Positions 36,300 to 45,172 of a DNA stretch of 64,000 nt are shown piece by piece. A model generated the notes under the pieces. That model was not told the DNA's origin and did no database searches. It saw only the letters and a list, made by a program, of their open reading frames with translations. Source of the stretch: Deltaproteobacteria bacterium (GTDB lineage: Bacteria > Myxococcota_A > UBA9160 > UBA4427); NCBI GenBank assembly GCA_029261855.1, contig JAJDAN010000088.1, forward strand, positions 62,001 to 126,000. Reading direction: 5' to 3'. The translations under genes and the position numbers were made by a program. The first letter of the stretch is position 1; each line of letters begins with the position of its first letter.

Positions 36300-37853
36300 T
36301 CAGGGCGCGACGGAGTTGCGCGCGGCCTGCGCGTCTGCGGCACGCGCGGCGTCCGTGCGGCCGAACACCGTCACGCGCGGGAAGCGCGAAGACGCCGTCC
36401 GGTACAGATGGAAGCGCGGGTCCTCCCGATTTTCGAAGGGCGCGTCCGGGTAGGGGATGTCGTACCGCACGTACTGCTCGGGGACGACGTAGCCTCGGAA
36501 CACCGCGCGCGCCTTGGCGCGCGGGTCCTTCTGCGGGTGATGCCGGATGATGATCCACTCGGCGCCTTCCGCCTCGCTCAGATCCTCGCCGGTCAGGCCT
36601 CCGATGACCCGCAGATTCGTGTAGAACTTGAGCGGCATGTCGCCGTAGGTGATCGCGACACGGTCCCCGGGACGTGACCGCTGGTTCAGGAAGCGGACGA
36701 TCCCCTCGATGGGGCCGTCGAAGTCGTGGGTGATCTCGTGGACGAAGTCGTCGATGGGCGAGAGAGCGAGCCAACCGGCGAAGACCGCGACGGCGGCGAC
36801 GCGAGAGACGTTCGCAAGAGCACCCAGCAGACCCCCCGCGAGTAGCATGGCCGGCGCCGCGAGCGGGGTGAGGTAGCGGAAGTAGGCGCCCGGCGACACG
36901 AGGGCCAGGGCGACCACCGTGGAGACGCAGAAGATCGCGAGCAGGGCGACCCCGCTCCAGGTCTCCGCGGAGACTCCGGTAGCCGACTGCCGCCGCACCC
37001 GTCGCAGGACCAACAGGCCGATGGGGATCGCGAAGAAGAGAGGGGACAGGAAGTAGAGGAAGAGGTCCTGGCCCAGGCGATTCCCGATCTGCAGGCTGAC
37101 CGCCAGGCTCGACAGGTAGCCGGAGTAGGCCTCTCCGTAGCGGATGTCTGCGAACCACAGGATCCACGGTGCGTTCACGAGGGTCACCGCCGCGGACACG
37201 ACGAAGACGCGGGGGAAACGGCTTCGCTCGAGCCAGAGGCTGTGAACGAGCAACGTGGCCAGCAGGGTCGCCGTATAGAAATAGTGGGTATGGAAGAGGA
37301 GGCTGGCCGCCACGAAGAGCAGGATGGAATGGCGCTTGTCCCCAGGTCGCAGCCGCCCGTAGGCGTAGAGCCCGAGCAGGGCGAAGAACGCAGCCATGGG
37401 ATACCAGCGACACTGGCGACTCAGGATGAGGAAGGGCACCGACAACGCGAGCAGCGCCCCCGATGCCAGCGCCGCGTCCTGGCTGCGCCACAAGGAGCGG
37501 CCCGCCACGTAGGCAAGCAACACCGTCGCGAGACCCAGCAATGCGAAGGGCAGCCGCGCCGCCAGGGTCGTCTCCCCCAGCAGGGCGAACGACCCTGCGA
37601 CCGTGTAGAAGGAGAGCCAGGTGTGCCAACGCCAGAGATGGTCGTCCGCGTACTCGGCGCCGTACTCCTGGGAGAAGTAGTTCCGCCCATCGCTCCCGCG
37701 TGGCAGACCATCGTCCAGGATCGTTCGTGAGATGACCGCCGTCTGCGCTTCGTCCTGCCACAGGTACGGCTCGTCGAGCTGCGCGAGCAGCAGGACGCCG
37801 GCCAGAACTCCGAGGAGGCCCAGCGAGATCCAGTCGCGTTGGTCGTACCGCAC
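36300..37853 (-). CDS. GT39-type membrane glycosyltransferase (ArnT/PMT-like)
   Basis: About 517 residues with roughly eleven helices. The first extracytoplasmic loop contains the catalytic acidic pair in EPYLWQDEAQTA. AARLPFALLGLATVLLAY and ILSRQCRWYPMAAFFALL are typical of PMT-family enzymes. The C-terminal 150 residues are soluble (DRVAITYGDMPLKFYTNL). It probably transfers a polyprenyl-phosphate sugar in the periplasm. GTG 37853 is preferred with GGAG close by; GTG 37907 is another option. The antisense extension to 38954 is not coding. First gene of the minus-strand operon. Confidence 0.82.
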   Translation of the reverse strand: MRYDQRDWISLGLLGVLAGVLLLAQLDEPYLWQDEAQTAVISRTILDDGLPRGSDGRNYFSQEYGAEYADDHLWRWHTWLSFYTVAGSFALLGETTLAARLPFALLGLATVLLAYVAGRSLWRSQDAALASGALLALSVPFLILSRQCRWYPMAAFFALLGLYAYGRLRPGDKRHSILLFVAASLLFHTHYFYTATLLATLLVHSLWLERSRFPRVFVVSAAVTLVNAPWILWFADIRYGEAYSGYLSSLAVSLQIGNRLGQDLFLYFLSPLFFAIPIGLLVLRRVRRQSATGVSAETWSGVALLAIFCVSTVVALALVSPGAYFRYLTPLAAPAMLLAGGLLGALANVSRVAAVAVFAGWLALSPIDDFVHEITHDFDGPIEGIVRFLNQRSRPGDRVAITYGDMPLKFYTNLRVIGGLTGEDLSEAEGAEWIIIRHHPQKDPRAKARAVFRGYVVPEQYVRYDIPYPDAPFENREDPRFHLYRTASSRFPRVTVFGRTDAARAADAQAARNSVAP

Positions 37854-37958
37854 GGTCTCCGCTGTCCTCGTCAGTCGCGTGCTACCACTTGCCCGGGAGA
37901 TGGCCACGATAGCGCGACGCCCGCCTTGCCAGAGCACCGCGTCCGGGAACTCCCCGCG

Positions 37959-39983
37959 TTGACGACTGCAACGTTCGTGCACGCAATCGGCAGCCATGCA
38001 GCGGCGCTGCTGGTGATCATCGCCCAATCGTGTATCGGCGCGCGCATCCTGGGCTGGACGGGAATGGACGAGGCGCTCTCGACCCACGAGAGGCTGCTCT
38101 TCGGTTGGGCAGCCGGCTTCGCGCTGACCACCGCCATCTGGATGGCGCTGACGGGAATGGGACTGCTCGGGCCCGTGCCCGTCGTGTTGGTATTCGTCGC
38201 TGCCCTGCTGGTTTCCTGGCCGGTGCCGCGCGAACTGGCGCACAGGATCGCAGTGGTGTTGCGGACCGCCGACCGCGCGACCCAGCTTGCGGTCGCCCTC
38301 GGCCTGGCTGCACTCGCCTTGTGGGCCTGGCCGTTCTGGATCGAAACCCTGCTGCCCAACGCCGACTGGGACGCTGCCCTCTACCACCTGCCCCTCGCCG
38401 AGCGATACCTGGACGGGTCGCTCTGGGGTCGGGATCCGTACTTCCCCGCCTACGCGTTCCCGGGTGCGGTCCACCTGCTCTACGCCGCGCTCATGGCAGT
38501 CGGTCTCGAGTCGTCCATCACGCCGCTGAACTTCCAGATCACCCTGCTCACGCTGGTGGCGACGGTCGTGCTGGCGCGACGCATCGGGGACCGTCGCTCT
38601 CCAATCTGGGCCTCCATCGCGTTCTCGACGACACCGATCCTCTGGCAGCTGGGAATGGACGCCCGCATCGACGGCTTCCTGACCTTCGCGATCGTCCTCG
38701 CCGTCTACGCCGTGGTCCGCTTCGCGCAGGAGGGCCGCGACCCGCATCTCGCACTCGCGGCCCTGTGCCTCGGCGCCGCGATCGGTTGCAAATACACGGC
38801 GCTGCCATTCGCCTTCGTACTCGGCGCGATCGGTCTGGGCTTCCGGCTGTGGGGTCCCCGTGGCATACGCGGACTCGGTCGCCTGATCGCCGTCACGACC
38901 TTGCTGATCGCGGTTCCCAATGCCGCGTGGTACGTCGCCAATGGAGTCCTGCACGGCGACCCGATCTTCCCGATCCTGCGCGGCGACTACATGATGTCCG
39001 CGTCCGGCGATCGCGTCTACCTGGCGCGCGGCGACGAAGAAATCGACGCCGCGTTTCTGGAAGATCCGGGCGTACGCGACCGGTTGGAACGCTTCGAGGC
39101 GACCGGCAAGTCGGACTCACCGAGTCACCTGCTCGATCTCGTCGACGTCCTGCGCGACCCGGACCGCTACGCGGTAAAGCCGGGACACGCCTTGAGTCCC
39201 CTGTTGCTGCTCTCGCTCGCGCTGCCCTTCGCACTGCCACTCCCGCCGGAAAAGCGCCGGGGGACGCTGATCGTGTGGGGGCTGGGCTGGGGGGCGTACG
39301 CCCTGTTGGGAACCCAGGCGCCGGTGCTGCGCTACGCGCTGCCCGCACTGCCCTTGCTGGCGGCGGCCACCGGCGTATTGATGACCCAGGTCCCGTGGCG
39401 CTCCCTGCGCATCGTCGTGGCGCTCGTCGCCTTGGTCCTGTTCGCTCGCGACTACCAGGCCCAGGAGCGCAAGCTCGACCTGCTGCAGGCGCGCCAGCTG
39501 CTGGCGGCCGAGCCCTCGCCCTGGAACCACGCACCCACGCGCCTCGGCTGGCTCGAGCAGGTGGGCTTCAACTTCACGCCGCCCATGGCCTACATGACCG
39601 GGGAGATCGCGCGGCGCGTCGCCGACGGGCGCATGCCCGCCGACTGCAATATCTGGATGGTGGGGGAAGGCAAGGGCCGGCTGCTGCCCTGTCGATACGC
39701 CCCGGACTCGAGTTGGTTCGGGCATCGCTTCGTCGCCGAGCTGCACGCGGCCGACCTCGATCCCGCCCGGGTGGCGATGAGCCTGCGCGAGCAGGGCGTC
39801 ACCCATGTGCTCTACAACCGCGCCTACTATGACTGGGTGATGACCGACACCGACACGTCGCGGTCCCGGGTCGCGTTCGCGCTCACCCACCTCGAACGCT
39901 TCCTCGATGCCCATGCGACGCTGCAGGTCGAAGCGGGCGGACTGCGCCTGTACGCGCTGCGGCCCGAGAGGAAGCGACGGTGA
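37959..39983 (+). CDS. Multi-spanning GT-C-like membrane glycosyltransferase
   Basis: About 674 residues. It has roughly twelve membrane helices and a soluble C-terminal part (about 520-674). The first loop has LLPNADWDAALYHLPLAERY, with two aspartates in the place of the GT-C catalytic acids, and the later AIGCKYTALPFAF is family-like. The start is uncertain: TTG 37959 or GTG 37977; no strong ribosome site is seen. It is divergent from the GT39 gene with a 105-base gap and overlaps the next gene by four bases. Confidence 0.75.
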   Translation: MTTATFVHAIGSHAAALLVIIAQSCIGARILGWTGMDEALSTHERLLFGWAAGFALTTAIWMALTGMGLLGPVPVVLVFVAALLVSWPVPRELAHRIAVVLRTADRATQLAVALGLAALALWAWPFWIETLLPNADWDAALYHLPLAERYLDGSLWGRDPYFPAYAFPGAVHLLYAALMAVGLESSITPLNFQITLLTLVATVVLARRIGDRRSPIWASIAFSTTPILWQLGMDARIDGFLTFAIVLAVYAVVRFAQEGRDPHLALAALCLGAAIGCKYTALPFAFVLGAIGLGFRLWGPRGIRGLGRLIAVTTLLIAVPNAAWYVANGVLHGDPIFPILRGDYMMSASGDRVYLARGDEEIDAAFLEDPGVRDRLERFEATGKSDSPSHLLDLVDVLRDPDRYAVKPGHALSPLLLLSLALPFALPLPPEKRRGTLIVWGLGWGAYALLGTQAPVLRYALPALPLLAAATGVLMTQVPWRSLRIVVALVALVLFARDYQAQERKLDLLQARQLLAAEPSPWNHAPTRLGWLEQVGFNFTPPMAYMTGEIARRVADGRMPADCNIWMVGEGKGRLLPCRYAPDSSWFGHRFVAELHAADLDPARVAMSLREQGVTHVLYNRAYYDWVMTDTDTSRSRVAFALTHLERFLDAHATLQVEAGGLRLYALRPERKRR

Positions 39984-41755
39984 GCGCCGTTCGCCGCGAC
40001 TGGCTCGCGGCCGGCGTCGTCTTCCTCGTGGCGTTCGCGCTGCGCGCCGTCTACCTGAACCAGATCGAGTCGCTGCCCTTCATCGAGTCGCCCATCGTCG
40101 ACGCGCGCTCGTACCACGAGTGGGCCCTCGCCATCGCAGGCGGCGACTGGCTCGGCGATCGCGTCTTCTATCAGGCGCCCGCCTACCCCTACCTGCTGGG
40201 CGTCGTCTACCGGGTCTTCGGCGAAGGTGGCATGACGGCCCAATGGACCCAGGCCCTGCTGAGCGCGATCTCCTGCGTCTTCTTGTACGTCGCGACGGCG
40301 CGCGTCTTCGGCCGTCGCGCGGGAATCGCTGCGGGCCTGCTGCTCGCCGGCTACGCGCCCTCGCTCTTCTTCGACGGCATGATCCAGAAGACGAGCCTCG
40401 GGCTCTTCCTCACCAGCGGCGTGCTCGTTCTGGTGACGGGCTTCGCGGCGCGACCGGACGCGCGCCGGGCTGCCGCGCTCGGGGTCGTCTGCGGGCTGCT
40501 CGCCCTCACCCGCGAGAACGCACTGCTGTTTGCAGGCGTGATCCCGCTCTGGCTCTTCCTGCGAGCGCGGTCCCTCGGCAGCCCTCTCGCCAGCCCGATC
40601 GGCAGATCGGGCTGGCTGGCCTCACCGGCTGCGGCAGCGGGCGGCTTCGCGCTCGGCCTGGTCCTCGTGCTGTTGCCGGTGGGCGCGCGCAACCTTGCGG
40701 TGGGCGACACCTTCGCGATCACCACATCGCAGCTCGGGCCCAACTTCTACATCGGCAACAACCCGTCGGCGACCGGGCTCTACGCCCCGCTCATGCCCGG
40801 CCGCCACACCCCGGACTTCGAAGGCTCTGACGCGAGACGCGCAGCCGAGTGGGCAAGCGGTCGCGAGCTGGACGCGGGCGAGGTCTCCGACTACTGGCTG
40901 GCACGCAGCAGCGAGTGGATCCGCAGCGACCCGGGCCGATTCGCTTCGCTGTTCGTCGCCAAGCTCTTCTATACGCTGAACGACTACGAGATCCCGGACA
41001 CCGAGGACATCTACGTCCATTCAGAGTTCTCGAGCCTGCTCTCGCTTCTCCACGGCGTGTTGCGCTTCGGCGTGCTCCTGCCGCTGGCCTGCGCGGGGAT
41101 GGTTCTCGCATGGCGTCAGCGCTCGGCGTGGGACGCACCCTCCCTGATCGGGACCCTGGCGGCACTCTTCACTCTCGCGGTGGCTCTCTTCTACGTGTGG
41201 GCCCGCTATCGCTTCCCTCTCGTGCCGCTGCTGACCCCGTTCGCCGGGCTCGCACTCGCGCGGGGTTTCGACATGGCCACCGCCGGTGAGTGGCGTGGAC
41301 TGGGTGTTCCTGCCGCCGCTCTCGTCGTGGGCGCGCTCGTTTCCAATCTGACGATCTTCGACCGGCAGGTGCTGGGTCAGGTCGCCTGGGTGAACCTCGG
41401 CAACGTGATGGTGCGCGACGGCCGACTGCAGGAAGCCGACGACTATCTCGCCCGCGCCGCCGCGATTCCACACGAGAGCGCGGACCTGCACTTCCACCTC
41501 GCCGCCCTGCGCATGAAGCAGGACAGGCCGGAAGATGCCGAGCATCATCTCCGCCGCATGCTCGCCCTCGACCCGACGGACTTCCGCGGGCACCGCCTGC
41601 TCGCACAGCTGTTGCGCGCCCGCGGCGACAAGCAGGCAGCCAACCATCACGCGCGCGAGTCCGTCCGCCTCGATCCCGGGCGCAAGCGCCGTGGCCGCCC
41701 GGGCGCGCCTCTTCCGGCTCCTCTCGCGGAGCCGTCGGCAGGGCAGACACGGTGA
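39980..41755 (+). CDS. GT39-type membrane glycosyltransferase with C-terminal TPR domain
   Basis: A 591-residue protein: about eleven membrane helices (residues 10-460) followed by about 120 residues with tetratricopeptide-like repeats (AWVNLGNVMVRDGRLQEADD, ADLHFHLAALRMKQDRPEDA, RGHRLLAQLLRARGDKQAA). The first loop carries VDARSYHEWALAIA, and TRENALLFA and NFYIGNNPSATGLY are family-like. A TPR tail on a GT-C enzyme would let it bind partner proteins. The GTG start overlaps the gene before by four bases and its stop overlaps the gene after by four. Confidence 0.82.
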   Translation: MSAVRRDWLAAGVVFLVAFALRAVYLNQIESLPFIESPIVDARSYHEWALAIAGGDWLGDRVFYQAPAYPYLLGVVYRVFGEGGMTAQWTQALLSAISCVFLYVATARVFGRRAGIAAGLLLAGYAPSLFFDGMIQKTSLGLFLTSGVLVLVTGFAARPDARRAAALGVVCGLLALTRENALLFAGVIPLWLFLRARSLGSPLASPIGRSGWLASPAAAAGGFALGLVLVLLPVGARNLAVGDTFAITTSQLGPNFYIGNNPSATGLYAPLMPGRHTPDFEGSDARRAAEWASGRELDAGEVSDYWLARSSEWIRSDPGRFASLFVAKLFYTLNDYEIPDTEDIYVHSEFSSLLSLLHGVLRFGVLLPLACAGMVLAWRQRSAWDAPSLIGTLAALFTLAVALFYVWARYRFPLVPLLTPFAGLALARGFDMATAGEWRGLGVPAAALVVGALVSNLTIFDRQVLGQVAWVNLGNVMVRDGRLQEADDYLARAAAIPHESADLHFHLAALRMKQDRPEDAEHHLRRMLALDPTDFRGHRLLAQLLRARGDKQAANHHARESVRLDPGRKRRGRPGAPLPAPLAEPSAGQTR

Positions 41756-43578
41756 AGCGCTGGGCGCCGGGACTCGCCGCGGCGGCAATCGCCGGCATCT
41801 TCGTCGTCATGCTCGTGTGGACCTGGGGCACCTGGCCCAACGCGTTCGTCGACTTCGGCCGCGAGCTGTACGTGCCCTGGCGCCTGAGCGAAGGCGAGGT
41901 GCTGTACCGCGACATCGCGTGGTTCAACGGCCCGCTTTCCGCCTACCGCAACGCGCTTCTCTTCCTCGTGTTCGGCCCAGCGCTGCGGGTACTCGTGCTC
42001 GCGAACTTGTTGGACGTCGTCCTGCTCGTCGTGGTCCTGCACGACCTGCTTCGCCGCACGACGGATCGCACGGGGGCGTTCGTGGGCTGCAGCGTCTTTC
42101 TCGTGCTCTTCGCCTTCGCGCAGGTCGACGCCATCGGCAACGACAACTACCTCACGCCCTACAGCCATGAGTTGACCCACGGCGTCGGTCTCGGACTCGC
42201 GGCGTTGTGGGCACTCGCGGCGTTTCGCGAGAAGCCACGCACGGCCGCGGTCATCAGCGGCGCTTTCCTGGGCCTCGTCGCGCTCACCAAGGTCGAGCCC
42301 TTCGTGGCCGCTGTCGCCGGGGTCGCATGCACCTTCCTTCTCGACGCAAGGTCCCGCCCCACGCCCCTGCCCGAATCTCTTCGCCGAGCGGGACTCGGTC
42401 TGGCGGCCATGGCAACGCCGCCCGCCGTCGCCTTCGGCTCGCTCTGCCTCGCGATGCCGGCGTCGGACGCCCTGCGCGGGACCCTCGGTGCCTGGCCGGC
42501 GGTCCTCGCGAGCGACGTCGCGTCCCAGTACTTCTATCGCGCCACCCTGGGCATCGTCGACCTGGGCGGCAACATCGTTCAGCTGCTCGCCTGGTCCGCG
42601 GCCTGGGGGCTCGCCGCCGGGATCATCACCCTCGTGTCGCTCCGGATCCGTCCGGCTCAAGGGTCCTTCGCACCGGTCCATGCCCTCTACTACGGAGCCG
42701 CCGGCGGCGCGACGGCGGGCCTCGTGTTCGCGGCCGGCGCTTGGGTCGCCGGGGCCATGGGTTGGCCCGACTTCCTGCGGCCGCTGCCGGTCCTCACCGG
42801 ACTGCTGGCGATCGGAGCGGTCACGCTCTCCGTGCGCGCTGGGCGGGGCGCCCCAGGCGCGAAGGGCGCGAACGGAGAGCGCCCCGATCTCGCTACGGCC
42901 GCCGGTCTGCTGATCTTCGCGACCGTGCTCCTCGCGAAGGTCGCCCTCCGCGTACGACTCGATCAGTACGGGTTCGCGCTCGCGATGCCGGGCACCTTGA
43001 TCCTGCTCGCCGCCTGCGCCTCGTGGCTCCCCCTCTGGATCGGCCACCGGGGAGGGGACGCCCGTCTCGCACGTGCTGCCGTGCTGGGCCTGATCGCGTC
43101 CGTCGTGCTGTCGTTCCTGCCCCTCCTGGCCGCGCGGATCGACTGGCGTGACTTCCAGATCGGGTCGGGTGGGGACGTCTTCCTGACGGACGTCGTCACG
43201 GGGCCCGTGCTGCAGCAGACACTCGAGGCACTGAAGACCCGACCGGCCGAAGACACCCTGGTCGTCCTGCCCGAAGGCGTGATGCTGAACTACCTCGCGC
43301 GCCGGGTGAACCCGACGGGGCATGTCAACTTCATGCCTCCGGAGCTGCTGATCTTTGGCGAGGACGAGATCCTCGGCCGTCTGCGCGCCGACCCCCCGGA
43401 CCTGATCGTGCTGACCCACAAGGACACGCGCGAGTACGGGGTCGGCTTCTTCGGCCGCGGCTATGGCCGCAGCATCGGCGACTGGGCGGCGGAGAACTAC
43501 GAACCGGTGGCGACCTTCGGTGATCCGCCACTGCGGGCAGGCAGCGTGTTCGGCACGACGCTCTATCAGCGACGCTAG
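41752..43578 (+). CDS. Multi-spanning membrane protein, GT-C-like
   Basis: About 608 residues with some twelve membrane helices and a soluble end (VVLPEGVMLNYLARRVNPTG). The first loop has NAFVDFGRELYVPWRLSEGE and RDIAWFNGPLS, which is reminiscent of GT-C enzymes, but the sequence is more diverged than its neighbours. GTG 41752 overlaps the previous gene by four bases; the open frame upstream of it is not coding. Third gene of a tightly coupled plus-strand trio. Probably takes part in sugar transfer to a lipid or polymer; not proven. Confidence 0.75.
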   Translation: MKRWAPGLAAAAIAGIFVVMLVWTWGTWPNAFVDFGRELYVPWRLSEGEVLYRDIAWFNGPLSAYRNALLFLVFGPALRVLVLANLLDVVLLVVVLHDLLRRTTDRTGAFVGCSVFLVLFAFAQVDAIGNDNYLTPYSHELTHGVGLGLAALWALAAFREKPRTAAVISGAFLGLVALTKVEPFVAAVAGVACTFLLDARSRPTPLPESLRRAGLGLAAMATPPAVAFGSLCLAMPASDALRGTLGAWPAVLASDVASQYFYRATLGIVDLGGNIVQLLAWSAAWGLAAGIITLVSLRIRPAQGSFAPVHALYYGAAGGATAGLVFAAGAWVAGAMGWPDFLRPLPVLTGLLAIGAVTLSVRAGRGAPGAKGANGERPDLATAAGLLIFATVLLAKVALRVRLDQYGFALAMPGTLILLAACASWLPLWIGHRGGDARLARAAVLGLIASVVLSFLPLLAARIDWRDFQIGSGGDVFLTDVVTGPVLQQTLEALKTRPAEDTLVVLPEGVMLNYLARRVNPTGHVNFMPPELLIFGEDEILGRLRADPPDLIVLTHKDTREYGVGFFGRGYGRSIGDWAAENYEPVATFGDPPLRAGSVFGTTLYQRR

Positions 43579-43606
43579 GAGCGTCGCGCGAACGGAGATC
43601 TCGGGG

Positions 43607-45088
43607 TCAATCGCGCACTCGCCAGATCCGTAGTCGATCGGTCGGCGTGGCTTCGAGGTCGACGAGGATCTCCTTGCGGTGACGGATCCCGGAGACGAAC
43701 ATCGCGTTGTCGAACGCGTCGCGGCGCCAGAAGACACTGTCCGAACGGTCGAGCAGCACGAGATAGAAGAAGTCCTGCTCCGCGAGCAGGCGTTCGATCA
43801 GTGATGAACCCATGCCCTCTCGCGGCAGGATCACGCGGTCGTCATCCACCAGATCGATGAACTTCCCGGTCGCTTTCCAGTTCGTGACGACCGTCGTGCC
43901 GGCGTGGGTGTGTTCGAGGATCGCACTGCGAATGACCGCCTGGTCGCGACTCCATTCCGCGTGCGCCCACTGAACGCCCACGATGGCGACCGCGAGCAAG
44001 GCGGTTGCCGCCATGGCCGCGAGCCCTGCGCCCTGCTCGAGCGCGTCTCCCCTGTTTCCGGCGCGCCCGCGCAACCAGACCGCCAGTCGCGGCCACACCT
44101 CGGCGGACGCGTACGCGAGCACGGGCAGCAGCGGCACGAAGTATCGCGGTCCGAGCACCAGTCGCTTCGCCCAGCCACTGGGCTCGCCGCTGTACGCGTA
44201 CGCGAGATGAAAGAGGACGAAGAGGGCCACCGTCGCGATGAGCTCGGGCCGTCGTGGGCCGCGATAGGCGAAGGCAGCGACGAGACCGCCGGGCACGAAG
44301 ACGAGCAGGCTGAAGAGATAGACGGGGGCCGTGCTCGCGATGGCTTCGAGGCTGAAGGCGTCTGGGGCCTTCGTGAAAAAGGGATCCCCGAAGAAGAACC
44401 AGGCCGACAGGGCACGCACACACAACCCGAGTGCTCCACCCACGACGAGCGCCGGCCACCCCGTGTCACGCCGAAGCAGCGACCCCAGGAAGAACGGCGC
44501 CAGCAGCAGCACGTTCGCCTCCCGGAACGCGAAGGAGAGCCCGCCGGCGAGGCCCGCGGCGAACAGCCAACGCGCCCCGCGCGTCTGGCCCCGGCCATGA
44601 AACCAGAGCGCCAGGGCGACCACGAGCAGGCTCGCCGCCTCGCTCATGGCCAGCCGCGACAGCACCAGCGTCGGCGGGTACGCGAGCACCAGCGCCGCAA
44701 ACAGGGGGGATCGTCCGGACTCGTAGAGCCAGCGCCCGGTGACCCCGACGGCCAGCACGGTGCACAGCAGCGACGCCAGACAAGCCGCCTCACGGCCACC
44801 CAGGGCGACGAAGGGCAGCAGCACCAGCGCCGTGCCGAGCGGGTAGCGAGTAATGGGCTGGAACGCGACGTCTTCCCCGGTGAACGGGTCCACCCGCTCG
44901 ATGCTGGTGGAGCCGGACAGGATGAGCTGAGCCTGTCGCACGTAGGTGCCCTCGTCAGCGACGGTCACGCCAGCCGGATAGAAGACGAGGAACGCGAACA
45001 CATGAAGTACGAGCAACGTCGTAAGTGTGATCGTCGCGCGGCGCGGCTCGAACAGGCGCAACCCAACGGATCCAAGCGCGTCCGGCAT
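43607..45088 (-). CDS. GT39-like membrane glycosyltransferase
   Basis: About 493 residues with ten or more helices. The acidic pair appears in GVTVADEGTYVRQAQLIL, the usual position after helix one, and PLGTALVLLPFVALGG and AMSEAASLLVVALALWFHG follow the family pattern. The C-terminal 110 residues are soluble. ATG 45088 is chosen since it precedes the first helix; the frame upstream is not coding. It is convergent with the plus-strand trio (28-base gap) and divergent from the sulfatase-like gene. Confidence 0.8.
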   Translation of the reverse strand: MPDALGSVGLRLFEPRRATITLTTLLVLHVFAFLVFYPAGVTVADEGTYVRQAQLILSGSTSIERVDPFTGEDVAFQPITRYPLGTALVLLPFVALGGREAACLASLLCTVLAVGVTGRWLYESGRSPLFAALVLAYPPTLVLSRLAMSEAASLLVVALALWFHGRGQTRGARWLFAAGLAGGLSFAFREANVLLLAPFFLGSLLRRDTGWPALVVGGALGLCVRALSAWFFFGDPFFTKAPDAFSLEAIASTAPVYLFSLLVFVPGGLVAAFAYRGPRRPELIATVALFVLFHLAYAYSGEPSGWAKRLVLGPRYFVPLLPVLAYASAEVWPRLAVWLRGRAGNRGDALEQGAGLAAMAATALLAVAIVGVQWAHAEWSRDQAVIRSAILEHTHAGTTVVTNWKATGKFIDLVDDDRVILPREGMGSSLIERLLAEQDFFYLVLLDRSDSVFWRRDAFDNAMFVSGIRHRKEILVDLEATPTDRLRIWRVRD

Positions 45089-45172
45089 GACGCGGATCTT
45101 ACAACGCTCCCGTCCGCCGGGTGCTCTAGACTGGAGATTCGAGACCATGAAGCCGAGAGGCCGCCAGCACTC

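Noticed and set aside
43904-45172. N-terminal 423 residues of the frame ending at 47263
   Set aside because: Antisense to the GT39-like gene and low-complexity; the membrane domain begins at ATG 45173.
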